Positions 27,429-36,629 of a stretch of DNA of 64,000 bases are shown one piece after another (positions within the stretch are counted from its first letter, which is position 1; each line of letters opens with the position of its first letter). The notes under the pieces are model-generated. The model saw only the letters and a program-made list of their open reading frames with translations. It did not search any database and was not told the DNA's origin. The translations under genes and the position numbers were made by a program. Source of the stretch: JAIYCX01 sp964353175 (GTDB lineage Bacteria > Bdellovibrionota_C > UBA2361 > SZUA-149 > DAOLCO01). The DNA lies in contig CAYGUX010000009.1 of NCBI GenBank assembly GCA_964353175.1, positions 1-64,000 of the forward strand, read 5' to 3'.

Positions 27429-28916
27429 ATGAAGAATAATGATCTGATACAAGTTACACACACCTTTCTAATGAAAAATAGAAGCGCAAACTGTGTTTCA
27501 TTAAACATTTCCCAAGGCGCAAATGGGGCCGGCAACCTAATGAGTCTATTGGGACCAAGTAGAGAGATAATTGCTACGCTAGAAATAGATCAATCCCTAG
27601 AGCAGGCCTTATTTGATTTAGATTCTCCAGAACTCGAATCAAATAGATATGGAGATAGCTTAAAAAGTTCTACTCTATTTAAGGATCACGACAACTCCTA
27701 TCGCTATTTAAAAGCCATTAATAAGAAATTTAAAGAGGGGCAAATTGAGTTTTCTATTAATGAATATCCGAGCGAGCTAGGCCTTGCAGTAGAACTTGGC
27801 TTAACTGAAGAACTTCTTTCACTACTGAATTCAAGTATAGACAAAGGTTCAGGGCTAATTATTTGCAATGGGAAACAAGCGGAATCCAAACAGATACTAC
27901 AAACTTTATATCCAGAATGGTCTCATATTAGCATTCAACAATTTATCCAGAATACGCAAATGGATAAGGCCTTTATATATATCAACGATTATGATCCTAT
28001 TTCACTCGTATCAATCGCATTAGAGAACTGTCCGAATGTAGAAAGTAGAGTTTCCGTTGCGGGAAGAATAAGCTGTGTTATAAGTCTTATTCCTGTTAAA
28101 AAACAATGTGGCGCCTGCGCTAAGCCTACTCCAATTCCGATTGCTTCTAGGAACACTTTCCCACTTTTTTTAGTAAATACTGTGCCTACCTCCTATCTAT
28201 TTAGTCGAGGGTGTGAACGTTGCGAATATAGGTCATATAGAGGCTCAACTTTTTTAGAAAGCTACTTTTCAAACCAAGGTCAATTTTTAAAAGGCTTGGC
28301 TCAAAACTTAGAACCTGAACAGATTTTCAAGCAAGCGAGAGTAGTTGGGTTAAAAATATTTCATGAGTCGGGGCTTGAAAAAATGAACTCAGGGATTACC
28401 AGCCTTGAGCAAATCACTGAACACATCCCACCAATCGAACAAGCATTTACAGAACTTTTAAACTCCATTGACCCACTATCAGAAGAAAAATCAGTAGCTT
28501 CTCACAAAGTAGGTAAAAATATTTTAATCGTAGAAGATGACAACGATCAAAGAGAAATATTAAAATTAGTCTTTAAAAAAGAAGGTTTCGATGTCTTTAC
28601 TGCTGATAATGGCAAAACAGCGCTAGATGTTATCAAAACAAATAACATTCAAATTGTGTTATCAGACGTAATGATGCCAGTGATGAATGGACTACAGCTT
28701 GTAAAACTATTAAAAAGCTCTGAAGACTATAAAAACATTCCCGTACTGATGCTTACCGCCAGCTCGAATCCAGACCATGAAGTGAAGTTACTAGTCGAAG
28801 GAGCGGATGATTATTGCGCTAAAAATGTTAAAAAGAAAGTGCTTCTAACTAGAGTAGAAAGATTAATGGAAAAATTTCAAGGTAGAAGTAAAACCCTCAG
28901 CCATCTCTTAACTTAA
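27429..28916 (+). CDS. Degenerate PilB/GspE-like protein fused to a receiver domain
   Basis: A 495-residue protein in two parts. The first ~340 residues resemble a type IV pilus/type II secretion ATPase. SLLNSSIDKGSGLIICNGKQAESKQILQTL (131-160) stands where the Walker A GPTGSGKTT should be. AFIYINDYDPISLVSIALEN (181-200) aligns with the Walker B region. A zinc-type tetracysteine motif is formed by Cys227, Cys230, Cys262 and Cys265. The ATP loop is lost, so ATP hydrolysis is unlikely. The rest (about 362-480) is a CheY-like receiver with Asp370/371, phosphoacceptor Asp413, Thr443 and Lys465. It may be a regulatory, phosphorylation-controlled partner of a true PilB. Confidence 0.75.
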   Translation: MKNNDLIQVTHTFLMKNRSANCVSLNISQGANGAGNLMSLLGPSREIIATLEIDQSLEQALFDLDSPELESNRYGDSLKSSTLFKDHDNSYRYLKAINKKFKEGQIEFSINEYPSELGLAVELGLTEELLSLLNSSIDKGSGLIICNGKQAESKQILQTLYPEWSHISIQQFIQNTQMDKAFIYINDYDPISLVSIALENCPNVESRVSVAGRISCVISLIPVKKQCGACAKPTPIPIASRNTFPLFLVNTVPTSYLFSRGCERCEYRSYRGSTFLESYFSNQGQFLKGLAQNLEPEQIFKQARVVGLKIFHESGLEKMNSGITSLEQITEHIPPIEQAFTELLNSIDPLSEEKSVASHKVGKNILIVEDDNDQREILKLVFKKEGFDVFTADNGKTALDVIKTNNIQIVLSDVMMPVMNGLQLVKLLKSSEDYKNIPVLMLTASSNPDHEVKLLVEGADDYCAKNVKKKVLLTRVERLMEKFQGRSKTLSHLLT

Positions 28917-29004
28917 AAATTTCATGCTAAATCTTTTCTCTAGCACTAAATTCTCACCTATCCTAGAGGATTTAAGGACTCACCCTACATAGGATACCCT
29001 TCGA

Positions 29005-29229
29005 ATGGAAAACAACTGTCAAACAAACGAAAGTCTTTTTGAACGTTTTCTACGCACCCTACTGGGACTAGGTCTATTGGCCTTGGTTCCTGAAACAGAA
29101 TGGGGATATTTTGGTTTTATTCCACTGATTACGGGTGTTGCGGGTGTATGCCCAATGTATTCTCTACTCGGAATAAATTCCTGCAAGACATCTAAAAATC
29201 AAACTTCGGCATCTAATCCAACTAACTAA
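29005..29229 (+). CDS. DUF2892-type small membrane protein
   Basis: A 74-residue protein whose segment ERFLRTLLGLGLLALVPETEWGYFGFIPLITGVAGVCPMYSLLGINSC fits the DUF2892/YgaP-like membrane domain. A short N-terminal stretch has one Cys. There are two hydrophobic segments with a Trp/Gly turn between them. In other bacteria this domain accompanies rhodanese or sulfur-linked proteins. Nothing here links it to sulfur except the distant cystathionine beta-synthase. Confidence 0.75.
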   Translation: MENNCQTNESLFERFLRTLLGLGLLALVPETEWGYFGFIPLITGVAGVCPMYSLLGINSCKTSKNQTSASNPTN

Positions 29230-29244
29230 GATTACTATCTAACA

Positions 29245-30033
29245 TTAGAACTTAGGTATCTCAGTACTGAACGGATAAGGACTCATCTCGATAGTACCCT
29301 GATTAATGAGCAATACTGCTTCTAAATTTGCACTTGTAAAATTTAGGTCTATACTGACCTTGCTTGGAGTACAGGTATCTTTATCTACCTCCCTTGCATG
29401 ATAAACGACGATTTCATTGTTTCCTTTTAGCAATTCCACTAACGCTGACTTTAAACAATACTGAGCTCCAGTAAACCGATCAAACAAATACTCTCTTCTT
29501 TGATCATCTTGAACTATCTCCAACAACAAAGAGTCTCCTTTTCTATTCGTTCTTATTGAGAATTTAGACCTCCTCGCATCTTCAACGGAGCTCGCTGAAA
29601 TACTGCCCTGAAGCAACTCAGGATATACCCTACCAATACTAGCAAACCTCTCATCACCAAGTGGTATTGAGTTGCTAGGATCTAACTCATAGCCCAAACG
29701 ATTCTGAAAATCGATCAACACTGACTTATCATCTCCCTTGATTATTCTAAAAAGAATTTTCACGTATGCAGGTGCATAAAAAGACAATGAAAACAGTTTG
29801 CCGTTGGTGACAAAGGATTGCTCAAAGGAGCGCTTGTCTATTTTAGTCTGTAGATTAATTCTATGTCGCATCGATGCGGATGATACCTCTTTAGACTGTA
29901 TCAAGTCTAAAGTACTTTCAGCATCTTTAGCTAACAACAATTCCCATTGGCCTTCACTCTCTAAAGCTAGATGATTTGAAGTACCACAGGAGCACAAGAA
30001 CAAACAAATGAAAGAATACCATTGTCGCTTCAT
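29245..30033 (-). CDS. Putative outer-membrane lipoprotein (LolB-like fold)
   Basis: A 262-residue protein starting MKRQWYSFICLFLCSCGTSNH, with a lipobox-like LFLCSC that gives a lipid-anchored Cys near residue 14-16. The mature part is beta-rich with alternating hydrophobic residues, as in LolA/LolB or DUF4292 proteins. It follows the TPR lipoprotein on the same strand after 24 bases, so the pair may form an envelope module. The LolB assignment is inference from shape and position. Confidence 0.6.
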   Translation of the reverse strand: MKRQWYSFICLFLCSCGTSNHLALESEGQWELLLAKDAESTLDLIQSKEVSSASMRHRINLQTKIDKRSFEQSFVTNGKLFSLSFYAPAYVKILFRIIKGDDKSVLIDFQNRLGYELDPSNSIPLGDERFASIGRVYPELLQGSISASSVEDARRSKFSIRTNRKGDSLLLEIVQDDQRREYLFDRFTGAQYCLKSALVELLKGNNEIVVYHAREVDKDTCTPSKVSIDLNFTSANLEAVLLINQGTIEMSPYPFSTEIPKF

Positions 30034-30056
30034 GATAAAACTAAAAAATCATATTA

Positions 30057-31775
30057 TTAAAGCGAATCTAGAAGGCTTTTGGCTTTTTTTGCATTTTCAG
30101 CTTCCTTAGGATTTAGCTCTAAATGTTTTAATGCTTTTTTTAATGTTTTTTTCGCTGAAGACTTATTGCCTGCCTTAATATAGGACTCTGCAAGATGTAA
30201 AAGTATAAGGCCATCAGCTGGTACCTCAACCACTGCCTTCTCTAAAAAAAGTACGGCTTTTGTAAATTCCTTCTTCTGAAAATATACCCAACCTAAACTA
30301 TCTAAAAAATATCCATTCTTAGGCTCTAATTTGATCGCTTGCTGTATTAACTTCTCAGCCCGATCTAAATCCTTATTGTCTTCAGCTAAACTATATCCTA
30401 GGTAATTTAATGCATTGGCGTTGCTACCATTAATCTCAATAGCTTTCTCCATATAATCTAATGAAGAATCCTTATTCCCTCTCTCCTCTTCCAGTACGCC
30501 TAAATTAAAAAGATGTTGGTCGTTGTCTGGTTGAAGCTTGGAGATCTTTTCTAACTCCTCAAATGCACTATCCAAATCATTGAGCTCTCTATATATAGCA
30601 ATTTTATATCCGATGAGTTCTACATCATCTGGCATCTCAGAACATGCTTCGTCTATGAACTTTAAAGCTTCCTTAAATTTATTTTCTTCTCTCAATAAAA
30701 AGGCTCCAAATCCACGTGCTTTTTTATAGGTCTCATCCTTTGGCTTAATTGACTTTAATAATCTTAGGGCTTCGACTATTCTATCTTGCGAAGCTATTGC
30801 AGTGGCTAAATAGTATTTAACCACGTCATTTTCTGGCTTCTCAGCCAATAACAAAGATAAAGCCACTTCTGCACTTTCATAATCTCTAATTTGCAACTTA
30901 AGTAAGGCTACCCTTAACTGAATCTTTGTAGGGTCCGCTTCAAAATCTTCCGCTCCATTAAAAGCTTCGATGGCCCCTTCTATATTTTGAGTTCCTAACA
31001 ATAATTCTCCGAGCAACTCTCTTGCTTTTGCACTCTCTGGGTTCTCTTTAATTAGCTTTCTGGTTTCGACTATCGCTGCGTCTATTTTTTGATTTAGAGC
31101 GAGAACCTTAATATATTCCAACTGTATCGGTTCTGAACTCTGAAGCTTAAGAACTGCCTTGAAAGCTTGTTCAGCTTTGTCAAAATCACGCAATGAACTA
31201 TAAAGTTTAGCTAAATAATATCTAGCAGGTATGCTATTCGGGTTGTTTTTTACTAAATCCTCTAAGGTATCTAAGGCCCCCTTAGTATTCCCTGTCTGTA
31301 GGTACAAACCTGAGAGCAATAAATAGGCTTCGTCATCTGACTTATCAGCCCTTTTAATTAAACTCTGATAAACCTCGATCGCTTCTTTACCACGACCGAG
31401 CGCGGATAAAACACCTGCCTTAAATCTCAACAACCTATCTGTATCTTTTCCAATTAAAATTGCCTTATCAATTGCTTCTAAAGAATCGTCCATTCTTCCA
31501 GCTCTCAAATAAGCTTCCGCAAGTTCCGCTAAGACCACAGATGATTTCCCATCTTCTGCTCGATTTACTTCTTCTAAAGCTAATATAGCTTCTTCTCCCT
31601 TTCCTTCCTTAGTTAAAAGTTCTGATTTGAGAAATAGATAACGAGATCTAGATAATTCAGGGTCAGTAACGATATCATCATCAAACTGTAGAGGTGTGTA
31701 AGGAGTGCTTGGAGAGCTTAAAGAACAAGATGCCAATAAACTTAAAAAAATAAAAAAAACGTTAGATTTATTCAT
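30057..31775 (-). CDS. TPR-repeat lipoprotein
   Basis: A tetratricopeptide protein of 572 residues from the ATG at 31775. That start is chosen because MNKSNVFFIFLSLLASCSLSS is a lipoprotein signal with an LASC lipobox. An earlier in-frame ATG at 31808 would overlap the preceding gene. The body is a long series of TPR units. One shows NANALNYLGYSLAEDNKDLDRAEKLI and the next NGYFLDSLGWVYFQKKEFTKAVLFLEKAV. It would act as a scaffold at the inner face of the outer membrane. No ribosome binding site is strong. Confidence 0.82.
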   Translation of the reverse strand: MNKSNVFFIFLSLLASCSLSSPSTPYTPLQFDDDIVTDPELSRSRYLFLKSELLTKEGKGEEAILALEEVNRAEDGKSSVVLAELAEAYLRAGRMDDSLEAIDKAILIGKDTDRLLRFKAGVLSALGRGKEAIEVYQSLIKRADKSDDEAYLLLSGLYLQTGNTKGALDTLEDLVKNNPNSIPARYYLAKLYSSLRDFDKAEQAFKAVLKLQSSEPIQLEYIKVLALNQKIDAAIVETRKLIKENPESAKARELLGELLLGTQNIEGAIEAFNGAEDFEADPTKIQLRVALLKLQIRDYESAEVALSLLLAEKPENDVVKYYLATAIASQDRIVEALRLLKSIKPKDETYKKARGFGAFLLREENKFKEALKFIDEACSEMPDDVELIGYKIAIYRELNDLDSAFEELEKISKLQPDNDQHLFNLGVLEEERGNKDSSLDYMEKAIEINGSNANALNYLGYSLAEDNKDLDRAEKLIQQAIKLEPKNGYFLDSLGWVYFQKKEFTKAVLFLEKAVVEVPADGLILLHLAESYIKAGNKSSAKKTLKKALKHLELNPKEAENAKKAKSLLDSL

Positions 31776-31782
31776 AAGTTTA

Positions 31783-32358
31783 TTAGAATTCACTTTGATT
31801 AACATCATCTGACTCTATACCCACCAATTCTCGAATCTTACCCCTGATATTAGGAGATACAGTTCTAACCTTTGGGATATTCATAAAAGCCATTCTTTCT
31901 AAAGAACCATTTGCGACTATATTCTCTTGGTATCTATCTTCATCACTTGCTGAAAGATTCTCCGATGAATCATCACTGTACAAGGACTCAGATAAAGTTC
32001 TATCTCGCCCCAAGTTCTCTTGGTACAAGCTTTCAATTTGAGAAGTAATGGTATGAACTGGCGTACTCATCTTGTTAGGGTTATTCATAGCTTTGGTTTC
32101 ATCAGCCTCCTGTAACTCCGCCCCCTGAAAGTCCATTGAAGCGACTTGAGGGACTAACTTCGCTTTTGGCCTCACTGAAATATCAGACTGCGTATTCGCC
32201 TGAGGAAGGTTCGCACCGACGACACCCTTTACCTGAGTAATTACCTCTCTAATGCCATTCATTGGTAACTTCAGGCCATTAGCCTGATTTTCCACTCCAA
32301 GACTAAATTCCAATAATTCAAGCAAACTATAGGCAGTTTCTAGTGATTGATTCGGCAT
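31783..32358 (-). CDS. Hypothetical protein, low complexity
   Basis: A 191-residue protein rich in Ser, Asp, Glu and Asn, with no membrane helix or signal peptide. The N-terminal segment TAYSLLELLEFSLGVE is helical, while the centre and C-terminus look disordered. It ends 7 bases before the start of the TPR lipoprotein and is probably cotranscribed with it. I did not recognise a family. Confidence 0.55.
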   Translation of the reverse strand: MPNQSLETAYSLLELLEFSLGVENQANGLKLPMNGIREVITQVKGVVGANLPQANTQSDISVRPKAKLVPQVASMDFQGAELQEADETKAMNNPNKMSTPVHTITSQIESLYQENLGRDRTLSESLYSDDSSENLSASDEDRYQENIVANGSLERMAFMNIPKVRTVSPNIRGKIRELVGIESDDVNQSEF

Positions 32359-32507
32359 AAAAGTAAATATTATCAGTTAGTTAAGTTAAAATGTTTTTTG
32401 ATTACTCCCTTATAAACTAAATGCCATGCTTTGGTAAGTCCAATTAGCATTATTTGCTCTTATATTAAGAATTTAGTATTAAGCGACGCTAAATTAATGG
32501 GCTAAGT

Positions 32508-32532
32508 TTTAATATTCTATATAAATATTAAA
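32508..32532. promoter_or_regulatory. 9-bp inverted repeat upstream of rpsU
   Basis: TTTAATATT (32508-32516) and AATATTAAA (32524-32532) are perfect complements separated by CTATATA, about 50 bases before the bS21 start. The AT-rich palindrome may be an operator or simply part of the promoter. Confidence 0.35.
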
Positions 32533-32584
32533 GCCATGGCATTCAAGAAATAACATTAGACCTTTAAAGGCGTGAAAATCTAAA

Positions 32585-32785
32585 ATGATAGAGATAATAG
32601 TTGGCGGCAACAACCTAGAAAAAGCAATGAGAGTTCTCAAGAGAAAACTCATTAGAGAAGGAGTTTTTAGAGAACTTAAGGCTAGAAGATTTTACGAAAA
32701 ACCTTCGGAAAAAAAGAAAAGAAAAGATAAAGAATCTTTTAAGAAGAGACGCAAAGATGCCTTTGCTAGGAAACTTCTTCCTTAA
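32585..32785 (+). CDS. rpsU: 30S ribosomal protein bS21
   Basis: A 66-residue basic protein matching bS21: short start MIEIIVGGNNLEKAMRVLKRKL, the FRELKARRFYEKPSEKKKRK centre and a Lys/Arg-rich tail. It binds the 3' domain of 16S RNA near the anti-Shine-Dalgarno, affecting initiation. It stands alone between the low-complexity protein gene and lptF. An AGGCG-like site before the ATG is the only hint of a ribosome binding site. Confidence 0.93.
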   Translation: MIEIIVGGNNLEKAMRVLKRKLIREGVFRELKARRFYEKPSEKKKRKDKESFKKRRKDAFARKLLP

Positions 32786-32860
32786 GAGAATTTAACTTTC
32801 TAGACCAAAGACTTTGGCCAGACTAAACTATTGGCCAGATGAACTAGACAGTCTATAGAA

Positions 32861-32880
32861 GGGGGAGGGAGATCTCCCCC
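32861..32880 (+). other. GC-rich hairpin between rpsU and lptF
   Basis: GGGGGAG (32861-32867) pairs with CTCCCCC (32874-32880) around GGAGAT, about 75 bases after rpsU and 35 before lptF. There is no T-run after it, so it may be a processing or pausing site rather than a terminator. A repeated TTGGCCAGA occurs twice just upstream (32812-32839). Confidence 0.5.
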
Positions 32881-32914
32881 TAAAACACAAAACTTCCATA
32901 ATGCTATGTAGTGA

Positions 32915-34183
32915 ATGGCGATTAATAATCGAGCTAAATTAAACGCAAGCCACTCAAATTCCTTTTTTTTCATACCCGTACTTTACCGTTATATAATAAG
33001 AGAGCTCCTTACTCCCTTTCTTTCTATCTTATTTGTTTTCACGGGACTGCTATTCTTAGCAAGAAGCCTTAAACTAGTTAAACTAATTGTAAATAAGACT
33101 GCCTCCCTAAGCGACATTCTATCCTTGTTTTCTCTTGTAGTTCCTCAGTTCCTAGAAATGGCATTTCCTATGGCTTGCTTACTATCGATCATAGTTGGCT
33201 TTGGACGACTATCTGCTGACAGCGAGCTTGTCGTGATGCGCTCAGTTGGCCTAAGTTTAAAACGAGTACTTCTTCCTGTTTCTGTATTTGTAACCTGCGT
33301 TAGCCTAGTAGCATTACTAATTTCTACTGTAGTGAGGCCATGGTCTAGCTATCAATTAAACCTAGGCTTATTTAGACTCGCAACCCAACAAGCAAGTTCT
33401 GGGCTAGTAGCGGGAACCTTTAACTCAATTGGGCCACTCACCATATACGCTCGTGAGATAGTAAATAATGGAGAGCTTTTAAAAGACGTTATTATCGGCG
33501 ATCAAAGAAACCCAGAATCTCAAAAATTGTTCATTGCTCAAAATGCAAGATTTAAAAGTTTTGAGGGAAGCCGTACAGTGACTATCGATTTGTTTGATGG
33601 CAGCATGCAGGAAGGAACTGGGACAAATATCTCCCAAACAAACTACTCAAGCAATTCAATCACACTAACGGAAGAAGAATTCAACTCATCTTCTGAAGGC
33701 CTACAACGTAAAAAAACTTCAGAGATGTCCACTACTGAGCTATACAATGATATGAATGAGACCAAAGCAAAACTATCCTCTGATAGCGAACTCAGATTTC
33801 ACCTCTCAAGACTAAGAGTAGAATTACAAAAAAGATTCGTCCTACCCCTTAGCTGCCTAGCTGTAAGCCTACTCGCCCTATCATTAGGCATTCAACCTAG
33901 CAGAGGAGCTAGTAGATGGGCCTTAACACTCAGTTTCATTCTTGGGATACTACTTATTGTAACCTACTACATGTTTTTTGCCTTAGCCTCAGCAATCAGT
34001 GAAAATCTAGGTTCGTATATAGAGATAATAATGTGGACTCCAAATATACTTTTTCTTTCGACGGGACTCCTCCTTTACCATAAAGTAAGTAGTGAAAAAT
34101 GGATCTCTGTGATTAGCGAATTCGAAGCGCTAATGAGCCGTTCTTTCTTAAAAATCAAGGGGTGGACTACTAGATCACGATGA
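32915..34183 (+). CDS. lptF: LPS export permease LptF
   Basis: One of two paired transmembrane subunits of the LptB2FG complex that extracts lipopolysaccharide from the inner membrane. It has the usual layout: a cytoplasmic start, helices at about 29-47, 68-90 and 105-125, a large periplasmic beta-jellyroll (about 140-270), and three C-terminal helices. The stop overlaps the lptG start in ATGA. The 422-residue length is normal. LptB is not in the window. Confidence 0.9.
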   Translation: MAINNRAKLNASHSNSFFFIPVLYRYIIRELLTPFLSILFVFTGLLFLARSLKLVKLIVNKTASLSDILSLFSLVVPQFLEMAFPMACLLSIIVGFGRLSADSELVVMRSVGLSLKRVLLPVSVFVTCVSLVALLISTVVRPWSSYQLNLGLFRLATQQASSGLVAGTFNSIGPLTIYAREIVNNGELLKDVIIGDQRNPESQKLFIAQNARFKSFEGSRTVTIDLFDGSMQEGTGTNISQTNYSSNSITLTEEEFNSSSEGLQRKKTSEMSTTELYNDMNETKAKLSSDSELRFHLSRLRVELQKRFVLPLSCLAVSLLALSLGIQPSRGASRWALTLSFILGILLIVTYYMFFALASAISENLGSYIEIIMWTPNILFLSTGLLLYHKVSSEKWISVISEFEALMSRSFLKIKGWTTRSR

Positions 34184-35301
34184 AAAAGCTCTTCTCCCAC
34201 TTAGTGCCTAACAAGATTCTTGAACGCTATCTACTTAGTGAATTTATTAGTGTATTATTGCTAGCAATCTTAGCATCCACTGGGCTATTTTTGGCGTTTG
34301 ACACCTTTGAGCGCATGAAAGTATTCCTTTCGAATGACACCCCTCTGGGGACAGCCCTAAGCTATCTAGGTTTAAAAATCCCACTCATTATTCAACTAAT
34401 GCTACCGATAGCTACGCTAATCGCAACTTTAGTTAGTATAGGTCGCCTCACTCAAAAAAGTGAAATCACTGCAATGAGAGCCTGCGGACTTAGCATTAAC
34501 AATATATATAGACCGATTCTTTTCTTTAGTGTGTTTCTATCATTACTCCTATTTCTAAATGGAGAGTTCCTAGTCCCCTATGCCACACAAAGAGGAGAGG
34601 AAATCTTCCAATTCGAAATAAAGAAAAAACATTTGTCTGGAACATTAGACAGAGCAAATTTTTGGTACAGAGAAGGTAATGAATTTATTAATATTGGCTT
34701 CTTCGACACCGTCGATAAAACCATTAATGGAGTTACCATTTTAGATTTCTCTGATCAATTCTTACTAGAAAGACGAGTTGATGCAATGAAAGGAACATAT
34801 ACGGATTCACCCTACGTCAAATGGAACTTGGAAAACGTGGTGGAGTTGGGCGGTCCAAGCAACAACAATTTCAGTATAAATACCTTCGCTAGAACCCCCT
34901 TCGACACAATAAAAACTCCAAGAGACCTATACGATCTGCAAAGGCCTGCAGATACGTTTAGTTATATCGACCTAAAAGAATACATTAAAAAGCTAAAAAA
35001 AGAAGGAGTTCCAACCCTACCCTATGAAGTAGATCTACTCTCTAAACTCAGCTTCCCCCTAGTCTGCATTATCGCCACCCTACTTGCTATCCCATTCTCC
35101 ATTAAAAACTCAAGGCAAGGCTCGGTTACTAAAAATTTTATTATCGGAATAAGTTTAGGATTTTTTTACTACGTACTTCATGCGCTTTCAATATCATTCG
35201 CAAGCGCAGGATTCATACCAATTCTACTCGGCGTATTCGCCGCAAATATCTTAATGGGGTCCCTTGGGCTATACCTACTTGGTGGAGCAGAAAGAAGTTA
35301 A
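34180..35301 (+). CDS. lptG: LPS export permease LptG
   Basis: The second LptFG-type permease of the LPS exporter, 373 residues. It starts with ILERYLLSEFISVLLLAILAS and has the coupling segment GRLTQKSEITAMRACGLSINNI, a periplasmic jellyroll and the terminal helix bundle. The four-base ATGA overlap with lptF indicates translational coupling. It ends seven bases before the convergent HAD gene. Confidence 0.9.
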   Translation: MKKLFSHLVPNKILERYLLSEFISVLLLAILASTGLFLAFDTFERMKVFLSNDTPLGTALSYLGLKIPLIIQLMLPIATLIATLVSIGRLTQKSEITAMRACGLSINNIYRPILFFSVFLSLLLFLNGEFLVPYATQRGEEIFQFEIKKKHLSGTLDRANFWYREGNEFINIGFFDTVDKTINGVTILDFSDQFLLERRVDAMKGTYTDSPYVKWNLENVVELGGPSNNNFSINTFARTPFDTIKTPRDLYDLQRPADTFSYIDLKEYIKKLKKEGVPTLPYEVDLLSKLSFPLVCIIATLLAIPFSIKNSRQGSVTKNFIIGISLGFFYYVLHALSISFASAGFIPILLGVFAANILMGSLGLYLLGGAERS

Positions 35302-35308
35302 GCCAGTT

Positions 35309-35953
35309 TTAGAACTCTGGAATTACTTCTAACATTGAATTAATACTTCTAACCTTTAATTTAAGATCATCATTAATCTCAACTAAGTCCTTAAACCAAT
35401 AGACAGTCGCACCTGCACTGAGAGCACCCATTACTCCACTTGGAGAATCTTCAATAACAAGGGTATTTTTTATATCCACATTTAAACTTTTAGCCATGCT
35501 AAGATATATTTCTGGATTGGGTTTTTGATTTTCGACCTCATCCCCGAAAATGGCAAAATTAAAATAAGTAAGCAAATCTGAGCTCTTCAATCTTGCGATC
35601 CCTCTAACTCTTTCGCTAGAAGTAGCTAGTCCAAAAGGCACCTTTGTCTCGACGAAATGATCCAGTAATTCTTTTACGCCTGAACGTAGGGCGATTTTTT
35701 CAGTAAGCAAGGCTTCCAACTCAATCTCACACTTTCTAATCCTCAAATCCTCAACAGCCAACTCTGGACCAAATGCATCTTGAAGTAGTCTATTGCACTG
35801 CCTCGTGGAAGTACCAATCATTGAGACAAACATTTCTTCGCTAAGAAGAAAACCATACTCTTTAAGCGCTTTAGTCCATATACGGAGTGCAAAGCTCTCA
35901 CTATCGATAAGAGTACCGTCCATATCAAAGATTACCGCTTCAAATTTTGACAT
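35309..35953 (-). CDS. HAD-family phosphatase/phosphomutase
   Basis: A 214-residue haloacid dehalogenase-like hydrolase. Motif I is VIFDMDGTLIDSES, with Asp nucleophile and acid at residues 10 and 12. ATSSERVRGI holds motif II (Ser), and EDSPSGVMGALSAGA is motif IV with Lys at PKPEIY-like QKPNPEIY. The layout resembles beta-phosphoglucomutase and related sugar phosphatases. AAGGTGGAG stands a few bases before the ATG. It is divergent from efp. Confidence 0.88.
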   Translation of the reverse strand: MSKFEAVIFDMDGTLIDSESFALRIWTKALKEYGFLLSEEMFVSMIGTSTRQCNRLLQDAFGPELAVEDLRIRKCEIELEALLTEKIALRSGVKELLDHFVETKVPFGLATSSERVRGIARLKSSDLLTYFNFAIFGDEVENQKPNPEIYLSMAKSLNVDIKNTLVIEDSPSGVMGALSAGATVYWFKDLVEINDDLKLKVRSINSMLEVIPEF

Positions 35954-36007
35954 TTCTCCACCTTTTTTCTATTCTAATCTCAGTATTTATTTAAATAGAG
36001 ACATATC

Positions 36008-36565
36008 ATGAAAGCTAAAGATATTAGAAAGGGAAAAGTAATTGACTATAAAGGTGCCCCACATGTTGTGATGGAATTCCAACATAGAACACCTGGGAAC
36101 CTAAGAGCATTTGTTCAAGCTAGATTAAGAAATATTCTAACTGGCAATCAATGTGAAGAGAGATTTAGTTCCACCGAAGACATACCTGAAGCAGATGTCT
36201 ATACTTTTAATACAACTTTTTTATATTCGGATGAAAGTGGTTACCACTTCATGAACTCTGAAACTTTTGATCAAGTTGCACTTGATAAAGATGCCGTAGG
36301 GAACAATGCATACTATCTACAAGAGGGTATGGTCGTACAAATGTCCACCTATAACGATCAACCAATAAGTATTGATATCCCTAAGACTGTAATACTTACC
36401 ATCGTAGAGACTCAACCTGAATTAAAAGGAGCAACTGCCAATAATTCTCCAAAACCTGCTACCACAGATACAGGTCTTTCTATAAACGTTCCAGGATTCA
36501 TGAAAATTGGAGATAGAGTCGTAGTGGATACTGAAACAGGCTCCTATATGAGTAGATCAGACTAA
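36008..36565 (+). CDS. efp: Elongation factor P with Asn at the tip position
   Basis: A 185-residue translation factor that relieves ribosomes stalled on proline runs. The KOW-like N-terminal domain, the OB domains and the C-terminal signature KIGDRVVVDTETGSYMSR are present. In the loop where E. coli EF-P has PGKG (modified Lys34) this protein has RTPGNLRAF, with Asn31 at the tip. Neither the beta-lysyl nor the rhamnosyl modification would apply. It is followed by a strong terminator. Confidence 0.93.
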   Translation: MKAKDIRKGKVIDYKGAPHVVMEFQHRTPGNLRAFVQARLRNILTGNQCEERFSSTEDIPEADVYTFNTTFLYSDESGYHFMNSETFDQVALDKDAVGNNAYYLQEGMVVQMSTYNDQPISIDIPKTVILTIVETQPELKGATANNSPKPATTDTGLSINVPGFMKIGDRVVVDTETGSYMSRSD

Positions 36566-36587
36566 TCTTTCAGAATAGTCTTTAAGG

Positions 36588-36629
36588 CTCATTTCTCCTT
36601 AAGATGCTGGAGAAATGAGTTTTATCTTT
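36588..36629 (+). terminator. Intrinsic terminator of efp
   Basis: CTCATTTCTCC (36588-36598) pairs perfectly with GGAGAAATGAG (36609-36619) around a 10-base loop, and TTTTATCTTT follows. It sits 22 bases after the efp stop. The same DNA encodes the last codons of the convergent MFS gene, whose stop lies in the loop, so the hairpin sequence is under two constraints. Confidence 0.85.
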
